From positions 1 through 43,890 of the forward strand of contig DASPJL010000034.1 of assembly GCA_035628645.1 (NCBI GenBank): 43,890 nucleotides of DNA. Reading direction: 5' to 3'. This DNA is from DASPJL01 sp035628645 (lineage in GTDB: Bacteria > Bacteroidota > Bacteroidia > Cytophagales > Cyclobacteriaceae). Each line of letters begins with the position of its first letter. The stretch's first letter is position 1. Below are positions 8,303 through 16,430 of this stretch, piece after piece. A program made the position numbers and the translations under genes. The notes under the pieces are model-generated. The model made no database searches. It saw only the letters and a program-made list of their open reading frames with translations, and was not told the DNA's origin.

Positions 8303-9964
8303 TTGATTAGCCAAATGAATTTTGATTTGTACTATTGGAATACATATATGGATAAAAATCTTAATCATTTTGACAGAGCACTAATTGAAATGAAAATTAG
8401 GGACTTTCTGGAAAAAGAGGATATTGACGAAAATAAACCAGATTATAATAACCTGTACCTGAAAGACTTTCTTAAGGATGTGCTCGCCTTAAATGAAAGG
8501 GTAAAAACAAAGGAAAAATGGTTTTTGGATGCTCAGAGGATAGCTAAAATCGGGAGGTGGGAATATGATTTGACAACAAATACGATTTTCTGGTCCGATG
8601 AAGTTTTTAAAACCTTTGGGATGGAGCCGGGAAGTAAGGTCCCTAGTCTGGAAGAATACCTTCAGAAAATTTATTTTGAAGATAAGGAGAAGTTAGAACT
8701 GGCAATAAAAGAAGCTATTGAAGATGGAAAACCTTATGAGTTGGAAATCAGACATGTTATGCCAGATAAAAGCGTTCAGTGGGTGTTGGTAATCGGTAGT
8801 CCTGTATTTGATGAAAGTAACCAGATAATCAAACTGTTGGGAATCACTTACGATTTAAACGATCGCAAAAAAGGAGAAAATGCTTTACGGGCAAGTGAAC
8901 AATTTTTCAAGGCATTGATTAATAATTCAACAGACTATGTCCAAACTGTCAATGTCCGGGGAGAGATAACTTATCAAAGTCCAACATTTGAAAGGCTCAC
9001 AGGTTATCCAACAAAGGAAAGGAAGGGCAAAAGTGTGCTGGAACTTGTTCATCCGGAAGATAGACCATCGGCTCAACATTTTTTGGATAGCGTGGTTTCT
9101 GAACCTGGAATATCAAAAACGCTCGAAATGAGGTTGATAAGAAAGGATGCAGGTGTAATATGGATTGAATCTACGCTTTCTAACCTGTTAAATGAGCCGT
9201 GCGTTAATGCGATAGTCGTGAATACAAGAGAAATTACGGATAGAAAAACTGACGAAGAAAAACTCAAACAACAAAACGACGAACTAAGAAAAATCAATGA
9301 GGAGTTGGATAGCTTTGTTTATAGAGCCTCCCACGATCTTCGGGCGCCCCTGGTATCTCTTTTGGGCTTGATCAATGTCACGAAAGACGAGAATGATGAA
9401 GAAGTAAAGCAGAAATACTTTGGCCTCATGCAGAAAAGCGTAGCGAAGCTTGACTTATTCATTAAAAATATTATTGATTATTCAAGAAACTCCAGGCTGG
9501 ACGTTTCCATCAATCCCGTCAACTTTAAAGAAATTCTTACGGAGATCTTTGATGAGTTAAAATACACCTCGGGAAGTCAGGAGGTAACAAAGCAAATTCA
9601 GATAGAAGGCGACCACCATTTTTTTACAGATATTTTCAGGTTGAAAATTATTTTTAACAACATAATATCCAATGCCATCCGATACAGAAACCCAAAAGTC
9701 GCTTCCTATATTCACATTAATATTAAAATGGATAAGGAAAAAGCGGTCATAGTATTTAAGGATAATGGGGTAGGGATCGAAAAAGAATACCTGGACAAAA
9801 TATTCAACATGTTTTTCAGGGCATCAGACCAAAATGTAGGCTCAGGACTAGGATTGTATATTGTAAAACAAGCAATCATAACCTTAAAGGGGACTATAAA
9901 AGTAGAATCTGAGTATGGAAAAGGCACAACTTTTATATTGGAAATTCCAGGGAGTGAGAAATGA
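8303..9964 (+). CDS. PAS-PAS sensor histidine kinase
   Basis: A 553-residue soluble kinase with no membrane segment. Order of domains: N-terminal helix, PAS 1 (about 75-185, AKIGRWEYDLTTNTIFWSDEVFKTFG), PAS 2 (about 198-313, with the PAC end NTREITDRK), a coiled coil, HisKA with the phospho-acceptor His344 in ASHDLRAP, and HATPase_c with N box (NNIISNAIRYRNP), DNGVGI and GSGLGLYIV. It should autophosphorylate in response to a cytoplasmic cue, perhaps redox or a small ligand. No receiver-domain gene lies nearby. The longest frame begins at a TTG (8303) preceded by GGAGGAGG (8291-8298). ATG at 8315 or 8348 are equally reasonable starts, because Shine-Dalgarno sites are rarely used in this phylum. 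Confidence 0.9.
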   Translation: MISQMNFDLYYWNTYMDKNLNHFDRALIEMKIRDFLEKEDIDENKPDYNNLYLKDFLKDVLALNERVKTKEKWFLDAQRIAKIGRWEYDLTTNTIFWSDEVFKTFGMEPGSKVPSLEEYLQKIYFEDKEKLELAIKEAIEDGKPYELEIRHVMPDKSVQWVLVIGSPVFDESNQIIKLLGITYDLNDRKKGENALRASEQFFKALINNSTDYVQTVNVRGEITYQSPTFERLTGYPTKERKGKSVLELVHPEDRPSAQHFLDSVVSEPGISKTLEMRLIRKDAGVIWIESTLSNLLNEPCVNAIVVNTREITDRKTDEEKLKQQNDELRKINEELDSFVYRASHDLRAPLVSLLGLINVTKDENDEEVKQKYFGLMQKSVAKLDLFIKNIIDYSRNSRLDVSINPVNFKEILTEIFDELKYTSGSQEVTKQIQIEGDHHFFTDIFRLKIIFNNIISNAIRYRNPKVASYIHINIKMDKEKAVIVFKDNGVGIEKEYLDKIFNMFFRASDQNVGSGLGLYIVKQAIITLKGTIKVESEYGKGTTFILEIPGSEK

Positions 9965-10301
9965 TTAAAAGGCCTCCGATTGGATGGATTTAGGGATAAG
10001 CCCCTCCGGAAGCTCATTTCTCAGCTAATAGACTTCCCAAAATAGAAGTCCTATAGCGACAACTGTCCACCTTAAAATAATACCAAATATACCTACACCG
10101 AACCTAGAGCGAACCTAGAGCGAACCTACAGCGAAGGAACAAACTGCTAGGAAAGCGGCTTAAAAATTGGAATAATACAAAAACGCTGTTTTTATCGGAA
10201 GAAAAAACTGAAAACTCAGGCTGTCTCGCTTCTATCAATTTTTCAATTTGCCTCGCCAACTTTTCGATTGATCAGGAATTAGCTGAGTCTGCTTTTTAAG
10301 C
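9965..10301. other. Non-coding gap with an 11-bp tandem repeat
   Basis: About 340 bases between a plus-strand kinase and the 3' end of a minus-strand operon. It holds a hairpin-like GACTTC...GAAGTC (about 10030-10052) without a T-run, and three tandem copies of an 11-base unit at 10100-10132. No gene was found. Confidence 0.6.
10100..10140. repeat. Tandem repeat, 11-bp unit, about 3.5 copies
   Basis: GAACCTAGAGC (10100-10110), GAACCTAGAGC (10111-10121), GAACCTACAGC (10122-10132), then a partial GAAGGAAC. Two copies are identical and the third differs at one base. It lies in non-coding sequence. Confidence 0.8.
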
Positions 10302-10335
10302 AAAAAAAAATACCAGAGAAAAGTCCTCTGGTATT
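10302..10335 (-). terminator. Strong intrinsic terminator of the coiled-coil/barrel operon
   Basis: A perfect 10-base stem (10309-10318 pairing with 10326-10335; AATACCAGAG / CTCTGGTATT) with a 7-base loop. On the minus strand it is followed directly by nine T (the A-run 10302-10310). It sits 26 bases past the stop codon of the outer-membrane barrel gene. Confidence 0.92.
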
Positions 10336-10360
10336 CTGATAATATTTCGGATATTTTCTT

Positions 10361-11200
10361 TTAGAATCTAAACCCAATTTTCATAAAAACTTGAGAAAAG
10401 AAAGAAAAAGTATGGGTATCCGCTTGTAAAGTCTCCAATCCGGGACCTGGAATCTTATTACTGTATGCATAAACGTAGGATACAGGTTTCAATTCAAATC
10501 CAAAATAAAGTCCTTCAAGTAAATAATAATCTACTCCTGTAACAGCTTGAGCTCCGAATCCAATTGTTTCTACATGTCTGTGTCCGACATCAACGATTTC
10601 GAAGTCGTCTCCTTCCAAACTGTAAATGATTGTTGGATCATACATCGTTCTCCTGGCATAGTAAAAAGGGATAGTTAATCCTGCATAAGGAAACAGTCTG
10701 CTGTATTTGCTGGCAAAATGATATTCACCACCCAGATTGATATTTATGTCGGACCTGTTATCATTTTTTACTGCCTCGTAAGCCGGGATCCAAGCACTGT
10801 TAGGTGCATTTGCATCAATTACTCCGGGAGTATTGGCCCTGGCAGGAGTGTTACGAAGGATAGCGCCACCGCTTAATTTAAGGGCGATGTTATCCATTAA
10901 GAAGTATCTAACTTCCGCACCTACAATGTTACTAATGGAATTGTCATTAGTTTCAGTTGTATTAAGGTAAGGGGCAGCACCTGGAACAGTCCAGCTAGCA
11001 CCGGCTACCGGAGTCATTTCTGCAGCGGTTACATTAAGGAAGTTACCACGTCCAAAAAGAATAGCTCCGGAAAAATCACCAGCCACAGGCGCGTAACCTG
11101 CTGCCTTTCCGCTTCCCTCACTTGGTGTGCCGGCATCCTGGGCATAACTATACCCGAATACACCGCACAGCATCATCATTAAAATTGTGTATTTTTTCAT
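10361..11200 (-). CDS. Outer-membrane beta-barrel protein
   Basis: A 279-residue protein with a clear signal peptide (MKKYTILMMMLCGVFGYSYAQ, cleavage after AQ-like site near 21). The rest is a run of amphipathic beta strands ending in MKIGFRF, the C-terminal Phe typical of outer-membrane barrels. Strands such as VGAEVRYFLMDNIALKLSGGAIL and LYFGFELKPVSYVYAYS suggest an 8- to 10-stranded porin- or OmpA-like barrel without a periplasmic OmpA domain. The barrel gene is the second of a probable two-gene operon. It follows the coiled-coil lipoprotein by 97 bases, with the terminator at 10302-10335 behind it. A partnership with that lipoprotein is inferred from linkage alone. The exact family is not recognised. 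Confidence 0.85.
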   Translation of the reverse strand: MKKYTILMMMLCGVFGYSYAQDAGTPSEGSGKAAGYAPVAGDFSGAILFGRGNFLNVTAAEMTPVAGASWTVPGAAPYLNTTETNDNSISNIVGAEVRYFLMDNIALKLSGGAILRNTPARANTPGVIDANAPNSAWIPAYEAVKNDNRSDININLGGEYHFASKYSRLFPYAGLTIPFYYARRTMYDPTIIYSLEGDDFEIVDVGHRHVETIGFGAQAVTGVDYYLLEGLYFGFELKPVSYVYAYSNKIPGPGLETLQADTHTFSFFSQVFMKIGFRF

Positions 11201-11297
11201 GCTCTATATCTTCTTTAGAATTTTATTAAAACTTTTTTGATGTTTTAAAGTACAGGGAATACAATGCACTCCCTGTAGCTTTTAAATCCTAAAGAGA

Positions 11298-12968
11298 TTA
11301 TCCTGCAAGTGCAGCATCTAATAAAGCCTTCCATTTAGTAACAAGCGCTTCTTGAGCAGCAATTTCAGCATTAAGCTTGGCAAGTTCAGCTTCTAAAGCA
11401 GCAACTTCTTTTTCCTGATCTGCCATGTTTATAGACTCATTAGCAATATCCTCTTCTATGCCTTGGATTGCATCTTTTGTATCAGCAATATCTTCCTTCA
11501 TATCTGCAATTTCGTCATTGATTTCATCAAGATAATATTCGATAATATCAACAACATCACTCAGATTATTCATCATAGCATCATTCACATTATATTCATC
11601 CCAAATGTCATTTGAAGCGGTAGCTTTAACATTTACATCAATTTTATAAGCTTCTAAGTTAGCAACTGCGTCATTGTAAGCTGCTAAACCGGCTGCAATT
11701 TCAGCTTCTTTAGCTGTTTTTTGAACAGTAAGATCAGAAATATCAGTGATTTTGTCACTCAAATCATCGTTAAGATTGTCAATCCAGCTTTGTTGGTTAT
11801 CAACATTATTTTGAGCATTAGTAACCTGATTTATAGCAGTAGTTCTGTCTCCATCAGCATCTAAATATTCGTTCCAGGCATCATTGTAGGCAGTTTGAGC
11901 TTCGTCTCTTGCAGTGGTTGCGTCAGTAACAGCAGCTTGAGTTTCCGGAGTTGAATTGGCTGCATCATTATTTAGAGCAATTGTAAGATTATTCTCAGCA
12001 ACTAGATATGCATTCCATTTTGAATCACTGTCAGCTTTTTTAGTATTATAAATAGTTTCAAGAGGCGTTAAAGCAGCTTTTGAGTTTGTTAAAGAAGTGT
12101 TAAAAGAGGCAAGTGTAGCAGTTTCAACAACTATTTGTGCTTCTATGTCCGCTTTATCTTCATTAGCAGCAGTCAGGTTATCGCTGATACCTTTCAAGTC
12201 ATCCTGATCATCTAGATATTCATCTATTGCATCTTCAGCGTCATCAACTTTATCTTGAGCGGCTGTTAATGCCTGATCAGCTTTTGTTCCTTCAACTTCT
12301 AATGCAATATTTTTATTTTCAAGGTCACCTAATTGTGTATTTAGGCTTTTTGCTTCTTCTATTGCAGAAGCAGGATCAGCAGCTACTGCTTCTAAAGAAG
12401 CTAAGGCAGCTTGTTGCGCTACTAAATTAGCGTTTTGTTTTGCCAAGTCGCCTTCCAGTATTTCTTTTTGTACTGTCCAAGGAGCGTTAGCTGAAGCAAG
12501 AATCATTTGTGCTTTTGCTAATTCGGCTTGTTTTTGAATTTGTTTGCCTGCAATACCATTTAATGTACCAGCAGCAGCAGTATACTCTGCCAAATATTCT
12601 TCAGCCTTTTCATTGTTTTTACCAGCTAAATAAACTTCTAAAGCAAGAACTGCTTGTTCAAATGCTAATTCTTGAGTCTTTAAATTAGCTTCTGCTGCTT
12701 TTACCTGTACATTAACATTTGCCAGGTTTGCAAGAAGATTTGCTTCAGACGCCTGAAGATTTATCGCATTTAATGAAGCTTGGTATTCATTTTGAATAAC
12801 TTCTCTTTGAGCTCTTGCAGCTTCAAGGTCAGCTTTTGCTTGTAGATAAGCAACCTGAGTCTCTCTAAGTTGCTTTACTTCCGGGGATACTTCATTGTCT
12901 ACACATGAAGTCATTGACACAGAGGCAGCTAAAAAAACAGCCGCCAGGGCTTTGTTAAAATGTTTCAT
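11298..12968 (-). CDS. Long coiled-coil lipoprotein
   Basis: A 556-residue protein with a signal peptide and lipobox (MTSC, Cys22). From about residue 30 to the end it is almost entirely heptad-rich helix with very high Ala, Asp, Glu, Asn and Gln content (for example KADLEAARAQREVIQNEYQA, KEVAALEAELAKLNAEIAAQ). Only a few prolines interrupt it, near 160, 295 and 340. No enzyme or binding motif is visible. This predicts an extended, acidic rod, either a fibre or a folded-back helical hairpin, tethered to the membrane by lipid. The gene is first in a probable operon with an outer-membrane barrel. Possible roles are an envelope spacer, a surface stalk or adhesin, or a periplasmic scaffold. All are inference, and I know of no named family. 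Confidence 0.85.
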   Translation of the reverse strand: MKHFNKALAAVFLAASVSMTSCVDNEVSPEVKQLRETQVAYLQAKADLEAARAQREVIQNEYQASLNAINLQASEANLLANLANVNVQVKAAEANLKTQELAFEQAVLALEVYLAGKNNEKAEEYLAEYTAAAGTLNGIAGKQIQKQAELAKAQMILASANAPWTVQKEILEGDLAKQNANLVAQQAALASLEAVAADPASAIEEAKSLNTQLGDLENKNIALEVEGTKADQALTAAQDKVDDAEDAIDEYLDDQDDLKGISDNLTAANEDKADIEAQIVVETATLASFNTSLTNSKAALTPLETIYNTKKADSDSKWNAYLVAENNLTIALNNDAANSTPETQAAVTDATTARDEAQTAYNDAWNEYLDADGDRTTAINQVTNAQNNVDNQQSWIDNLNDDLSDKITDISDLTVQKTAKEAEIAAGLAAYNDAVANLEAYKIDVNVKATASNDIWDEYNVNDAMMNNLSDVVDIIEYYLDEINDEIADMKEDIADTKDAIQGIEEDIANESINMADQEKEVAALEAELAKLNAEIAAQEALVTKWKALLDAALAG

Positions 12969-13713
12969 CTCTTCGTATTTTGTTTAAAAATTGTATGTCA
13001 CAAAGGTTAAAAAAATATTCAAACGAAAAATAGGGAGGTAATAAAGGGCGGGCTAAAAATCAGGATTATATAAATAGGTTAATGTAATCAGAACGATATT
13101 AAATACAATTTTTCCATAGAAATTTATAAAATCGCCAACTTTCATTTATGGTCGTTTTCATTGTTCATCGTCGTTTTTCTTCGTTTTATAATTGTATTTA
13201 TCTTATTTGTAAAATAAACTAAATAAGATTTTGTGCTTTTGATGAATTGGATGAGATGTAATAAAAGGTCATTTTTTTCTTCCTATTTTTTGGTTAATTA
13301 AAAGAAGCAGTGTAAGAAATTGTAAAGTATCTTAAAGATTTTTGACGATAATTTTTTTTGCGTTTCGTATTGGGAATGAAAATGGTCAAAAATATCAGAA
13401 ATCTTTACTCTTAGAAATTTCATAACCGGCAGATTATCAACAGTGGGCCTAAAAGCCCTAAAATGTCAATTGTTTGCTCTATTTATGCGTAAATAGCCAG
13501 GAGACTTTTATTGATAAATAAATAAAAAGCGCATGAAATGAATTGTAAAGAATGGTAATATACTTTAAGAATGTCCCAGCATGGGAGTCGAAAGGCATTA
13601 AAGGAATGCTAGGAAAGTTTACTACTTTATCTGGCAAAAATATTCGCAGACAAAGCATCAAAATGAAAGGTAAAAAAGCTTCAGATATAGGAATTGAAAT
13701 TAAGCATTCAACA
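12969..13713. other. AT-rich divergent intergenic region
   Basis: This lies between the minus-strand coiled-coil operon and the plus-strand DUF488 gene. It is very AT-rich. It holds small hairpins (GGGC...GCCC at 13445-13458 and CTATTTA...TAAATAG at 13479-13496) with no T-run after them. The DUF488 frame stays open back to an ATG at 13552, but the residues before 13714 do not resemble the family. No RNA gene or separate small protein was recognised. Confidence 0.5.
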
Positions 13714-14256
13714 ATGGAATTAAGCAAAGCAAACAATCTTTTAATATGGACTATAGGGCATTCCACAAAGGATTTTATTGAGTTCATCGATTTATTAAAG
13801 ATCAATGACATTCAGATGCTGGTCGATGTCCGTAATTTTCCTGGGTCAAGAAGGTATCCTCATTATAATAAAGACTTTCTTGAAAACGCTTTGCCAGAGG
13901 CTGGCATAAGATATACGCATCTCAAAGCGCTGGGAGGGAGGAGAAAACCAAATCCCGGATCAATAAATGATGCATGGAGGAATGACGCCTTCAAGGGATA
14001 TGCGGATTATATGGAAGGTGAAGCATTTCAGCATGCCATAACAGAACTTCAGCAAATTGCTTTATCAATGAATACAGTATATATGTGTTCGGAAGCGGTT
14101 TGGTGGCGCTGTCACCGTTCTCTTATTTCGGATTATCTGAAAGTCCGGGGATGGAAAGTGCTGCATATTTTAAGTCCTACAAAGGTGGAGGAACATCCTT
14201 ATACTTCAGCAGCAAGGATTGTAAGTGGAGAATTAACTTATGGAAAGCTTGATTGA
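13714..14256 (+). CDS. DUF488 family protein
   Basis: The frame stays open from an ATG at 13552, but the DUF488 domain begins at IWTIGHSTKDFIEFIDLL only nine codons after the ATG at 13714, so that start (180 residues) is preferred. ATG 13663 is an alternative. Conserved landmarks are TIGHST, the LVDVRNFPGSRRYPHYN segment with its Asp/Arg/Pro cluster, the LGGRRKP turn and CSEAVWWRCHRSLIS, the Cys-x6/7-CHR signature near the C-terminus. The fold is compact and probably enzymatic or nucleic-acid related. The Cys and Arg residues have prompted suggestions of a catalytic site, but no activity is settled. A small protein gene follows 175 bases downstream. Confidence 0.88.
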   Translation: MELSKANNLLIWTIGHSTKDFIEFIDLLKINDIQMLVDVRNFPGSRRYPHYNKDFLENALPEAGIRYTHLKALGGRRKPNPGSINDAWRNDAFKGYADYMEGEAFQHAITELQQIALSMNTVYMCSEAVWWRCHRSLISDYLKVRGWKVLHILSPTKVEEHPYTSAARIVSGELTYGKLD

Positions 14257-14431
14257 GATGAAGTGGGTTGGAAGATTTTGAACAAGTTCAGAAACAGGGT
14301 GTTAAACACGTGTGATACAATCCGTCAGAATATTTTTACCGATATCCAGAAAATAGTTTAAACCGGTGACATAAGGTTGTCACCCTGCCCGCTAATCTTT
14401 GCAAGAAACAATAATTCTAATTGTTAAGATT

Positions 14432-14650
14432 ATGATAGAGGTTTTTAAAACAACCGTTAGAAAAAAAAGGGATGCCCGCAAAGTGATATCCCAATTAAAA
14501 ATGATGTTGCCAAGCTCTTCTATTAATATTGACCTTCAGGATTGTGACAAGGTACTGAGAATTGAAACCTCCCAGCAGACGTTTGATGAACGTATAGTTT
14601 TTGAATTACTTACTCAGAATAAATTCCATTGCGAGATTTTGGACTGGTAA
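14432..14650 (+). CDS. Small conserved ferredoxin-fold-like protein
   Basis: Starting from the ATG at 14432, the product has 72 residues (MIEVFKTTVRKKRDARKVIS...). The pattern of strand, helix, strand (INIDLQDCDKVLRIET), helix and final strand (FHCEILDW) resembles the small beta-alpha-beta-beta-alpha-beta fold of heavy-metal-associated domains. The metal-binding CxxC is absent, although single Cys residues occur in the DLQDCDKVLRIE and FHCEIL positions. Similar short proteins occur in many Bacteroidota as hypotheticals. It could be a metal- or ligand-binding regulator, which is inference. An upstream in-frame TTG (14399) lacks support. Confidence 0.65.
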   Translation: MIEVFKTTVRKKRDARKVISQLKMMLPSSSINIDLQDCDKVLRIETSQQTFDERIVFELLTQNKFHCEILDW

Positions 14651-14962
14651 GGATAAGCGGGAAGTTAGAAGTTAGAAGCGGGAAGATGCAGCAGCGATGA
14701 CATCCCCTTAATTTTTTGAGATTGATACAAACAAATTAGGGGATGTCATCGATAAATATCGTTTTTCCTACTTTCCTCTTTTCGCATCCAACTTCCATCT
14801 TTTTTAAATTTTTCCTTCAAATACTTGACTATAAGTTATTGGTTTAATTATATTTAATGACATTTGCTCAAATAGAAAGGATAGTTGATTTATTATATAG
14901 GAATGAGAGTTTAAAATTTTTCATTATAAGAAAATAATGGAGAAGAGATTTGAGTAAACAAA
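14651..14962. other. Non-coding gap with direct and inverted repeats
   Basis: A 312-base gap. It contains a 21-base-period direct repeat (two AGCGGGAAG at 14656-14664 and 14677-14685), a long inverted repeat (14695-14751) and an AT-rich stretch before the GAF kinase. A weak promoter candidate is TTG (14825-14827) with TATATTTA (14849-14856), spacer 21. No gene was seen. Confidence 0.6.
14695..14751. repeat. Long inverted repeat (hairpin)
   Basis: Perfect 13-base arms CGATGACATCCCC (14695-14707) and GGGGATGTCATCG (14739-14751). Pairing extends inward through TTAATTT / AAATTA with one bulged base, leaving an unpaired centre of about 18 bases. There is no T-run directly after either arm, so it is not a standard terminator. 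Confidence 0.8.
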
Positions 14963-16201
14963 ATGTCAATGGAAATCAAAAGTCAATTTGCTTCTGAAAG
15001 TAAAAAAGAAGAATATCTCAAAATTATTGCTGATTTTTCCATGTCTCTCATCGAACAAACTACCATTGATGAAGTGGTGTGGGACATTGCAAAAAACGTA
15101 AGCCTCGCGCTGGGATTTTATGACTGCATAATCTATTTGTACGATGAAAAGATGCAAGTGCTTGTTCAGAAAGCCGCCTTTGGTCCGAAAAATCAACTGC
15201 CATTCCAGATTAAAAATCCTATAATCCTTCCGTTAGGCGTCGGCATTGTTGGTTCAGTTGGAGAAAGTAAAGTGGCTGAAGTTGTGAACGACACTCGGCT
15301 TGACCCACGATATGTTGTTGATGATGAGTTCAGATTGTCTGAAATAACAGTTCCAATTGTGTTTGAAGGAAAGCTTTTGGGTATCATAGATTCTGAGCAT
15401 CCTGATACAAGTTTTTTTACCAATGAACACCTTGAAATTCTTCAGATTATTGCTTCCATGTCCGCCAATAAGATTATTCAAGCCAATGTATTTGAGTCCC
15501 TTCAGTATCAGACGGAAAGATTAAAGATTTCGAACAATCGACTGCTTCAGTTTGCCTATATTGCTTCCCATGACCTGCGGTCGCCTGCATCAAATATTGT
15601 TACGCTTCTTTCTTTTCTTGATCTGTCAAAAGTGGGTACTGAAAATCTGTTGTTCCTGGAATACATCAAACATGCCTCGGAAAAACTCCTTGGAAACTTA
15701 AATCATCTGATTGAGATGGTGACTGATGAAACTAATCTGCTACAAAATAAGGAAAGAATTGAGGTGGATAAACTATTGGATGAGGTAAAGCAAAGCATCT
15801 GTAGAGAGATAGAAATTTCGCATGCGGTAATAAAATCAAACTTTAAGGTCGCAACAATTCAATATCCATCGGTGTATTTAAATAGTATTTTATTAAACCT
15901 TATTACCAATTCCATTAAATACAGGTCTCCAAAACGTGCACTGGTAATAGAGATAAAAACAGAAAGCATTGATGAGTTTGTGTGTTTGTCGGTAAAAGAT
16001 AATGGGAAGGGGATTGATCTCAACAAGAATAAACTTAAGATTTTTGGAAGACTTGAACGATTTGATCCTGAATCGGAAGGGAAAGGGCTGGGACTTTATT
16101 TAATAAAGCTTCAGGTAGAAGCTTCAGGTGGAAAGATTGAAGTGGAAAGTGAAGTTGACGAAGGCGCGGTGTTTAAAGTATTTCTGCCTGCAAAGGTTTA
16201 A
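14963..16201 (+). CDS. GAF-domain sensor histidine kinase
   Basis: A 412-residue cytoplasmic kinase. The GAF domain covers about 20-175 (ISLALGFYDCIIYLYDE-type start, PIILPLGVGIVGSVGESK, VNDTRLDPRYV, ITVPIVFEGKLLGIIDSEH). This form is close to the GAF domains of NreB/FRMsr-like proteins and binds small molecules. HisKA carries the phospho-acceptor His203 in ASHDLRSP. HATPase_c follows, with N box (LLNLITNSIKYRSP), DNGKGID and GKGLGLYLI. The ATG at 14963 is preceded by an A-rich leader. There is no membrane segment and no cognate response regulator gene nearby. It stands alone between the non-coding hairpin region and the WG-repeat gene. Confidence 0.9.
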   Translation: MSMEIKSQFASESKKEEYLKIIADFSMSLIEQTTIDEVVWDIAKNVSLALGFYDCIIYLYDEKMQVLVQKAAFGPKNQLPFQIKNPIILPLGVGIVGSVGESKVAEVVNDTRLDPRYVVDDEFRLSEITVPIVFEGKLLGIIDSEHPDTSFFTNEHLEILQIIASMSANKIIQANVFESLQYQTERLKISNNRLLQFAYIASHDLRSPASNIVTLLSFLDLSKVGTENLLFLEYIKHASEKLLGNLNHLIEMVTDETNLLQNKERIEVDKLLDEVKQSICREIEISHAVIKSNFKVATIQYPSVYLNSILLNLITNSIKYRSPKRALVIEIKTESIDEFVCLSVKDNGKGIDLNKNKLKIFGRLERFDPESEGKGLGLYLIKLQVEASGGKIEVESEVDEGAVFKVFLPAKV

Positions 16202-16430
16202 AAGCCTGTCTGAGCCTGAATTTTTAGAATTATTGAAATTTATGGAAATCTACGAAATTTGGAATGTGTCTCGTTGTCTCGTCCTAAAAAAAGTTTACAG
16301 ATTTTACAATTAATAATGAATAGAGTTTACAATTAAAGCGACAATTCAACATTTATTTCATTTTAATCATCCGTATTGTTACTTCCAGACAAATTGTTTT
16401 ATTTTGACCTGTTACTTAAACTTTAAATAT

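Noticed and set aside
8108..8368. Minus-strand 86-codon frame before the PAS kinase
   Set aside because: It overlaps the kinase start and its probable promoter, and the sequence is not protein-like.
12227..12430. Plus-strand Leu/Gln-rich frame inside the coiled-coil gene
   Set aside because: It is the mirror image of the Ala/Asp-rich coding strand, with low-complexity composition.
14695..14751. Rho-independent terminator for the small gene ending at 14650
   Set aside because: The stem is long but no T-run follows either arm directly, so I list it as an inverted repeat.
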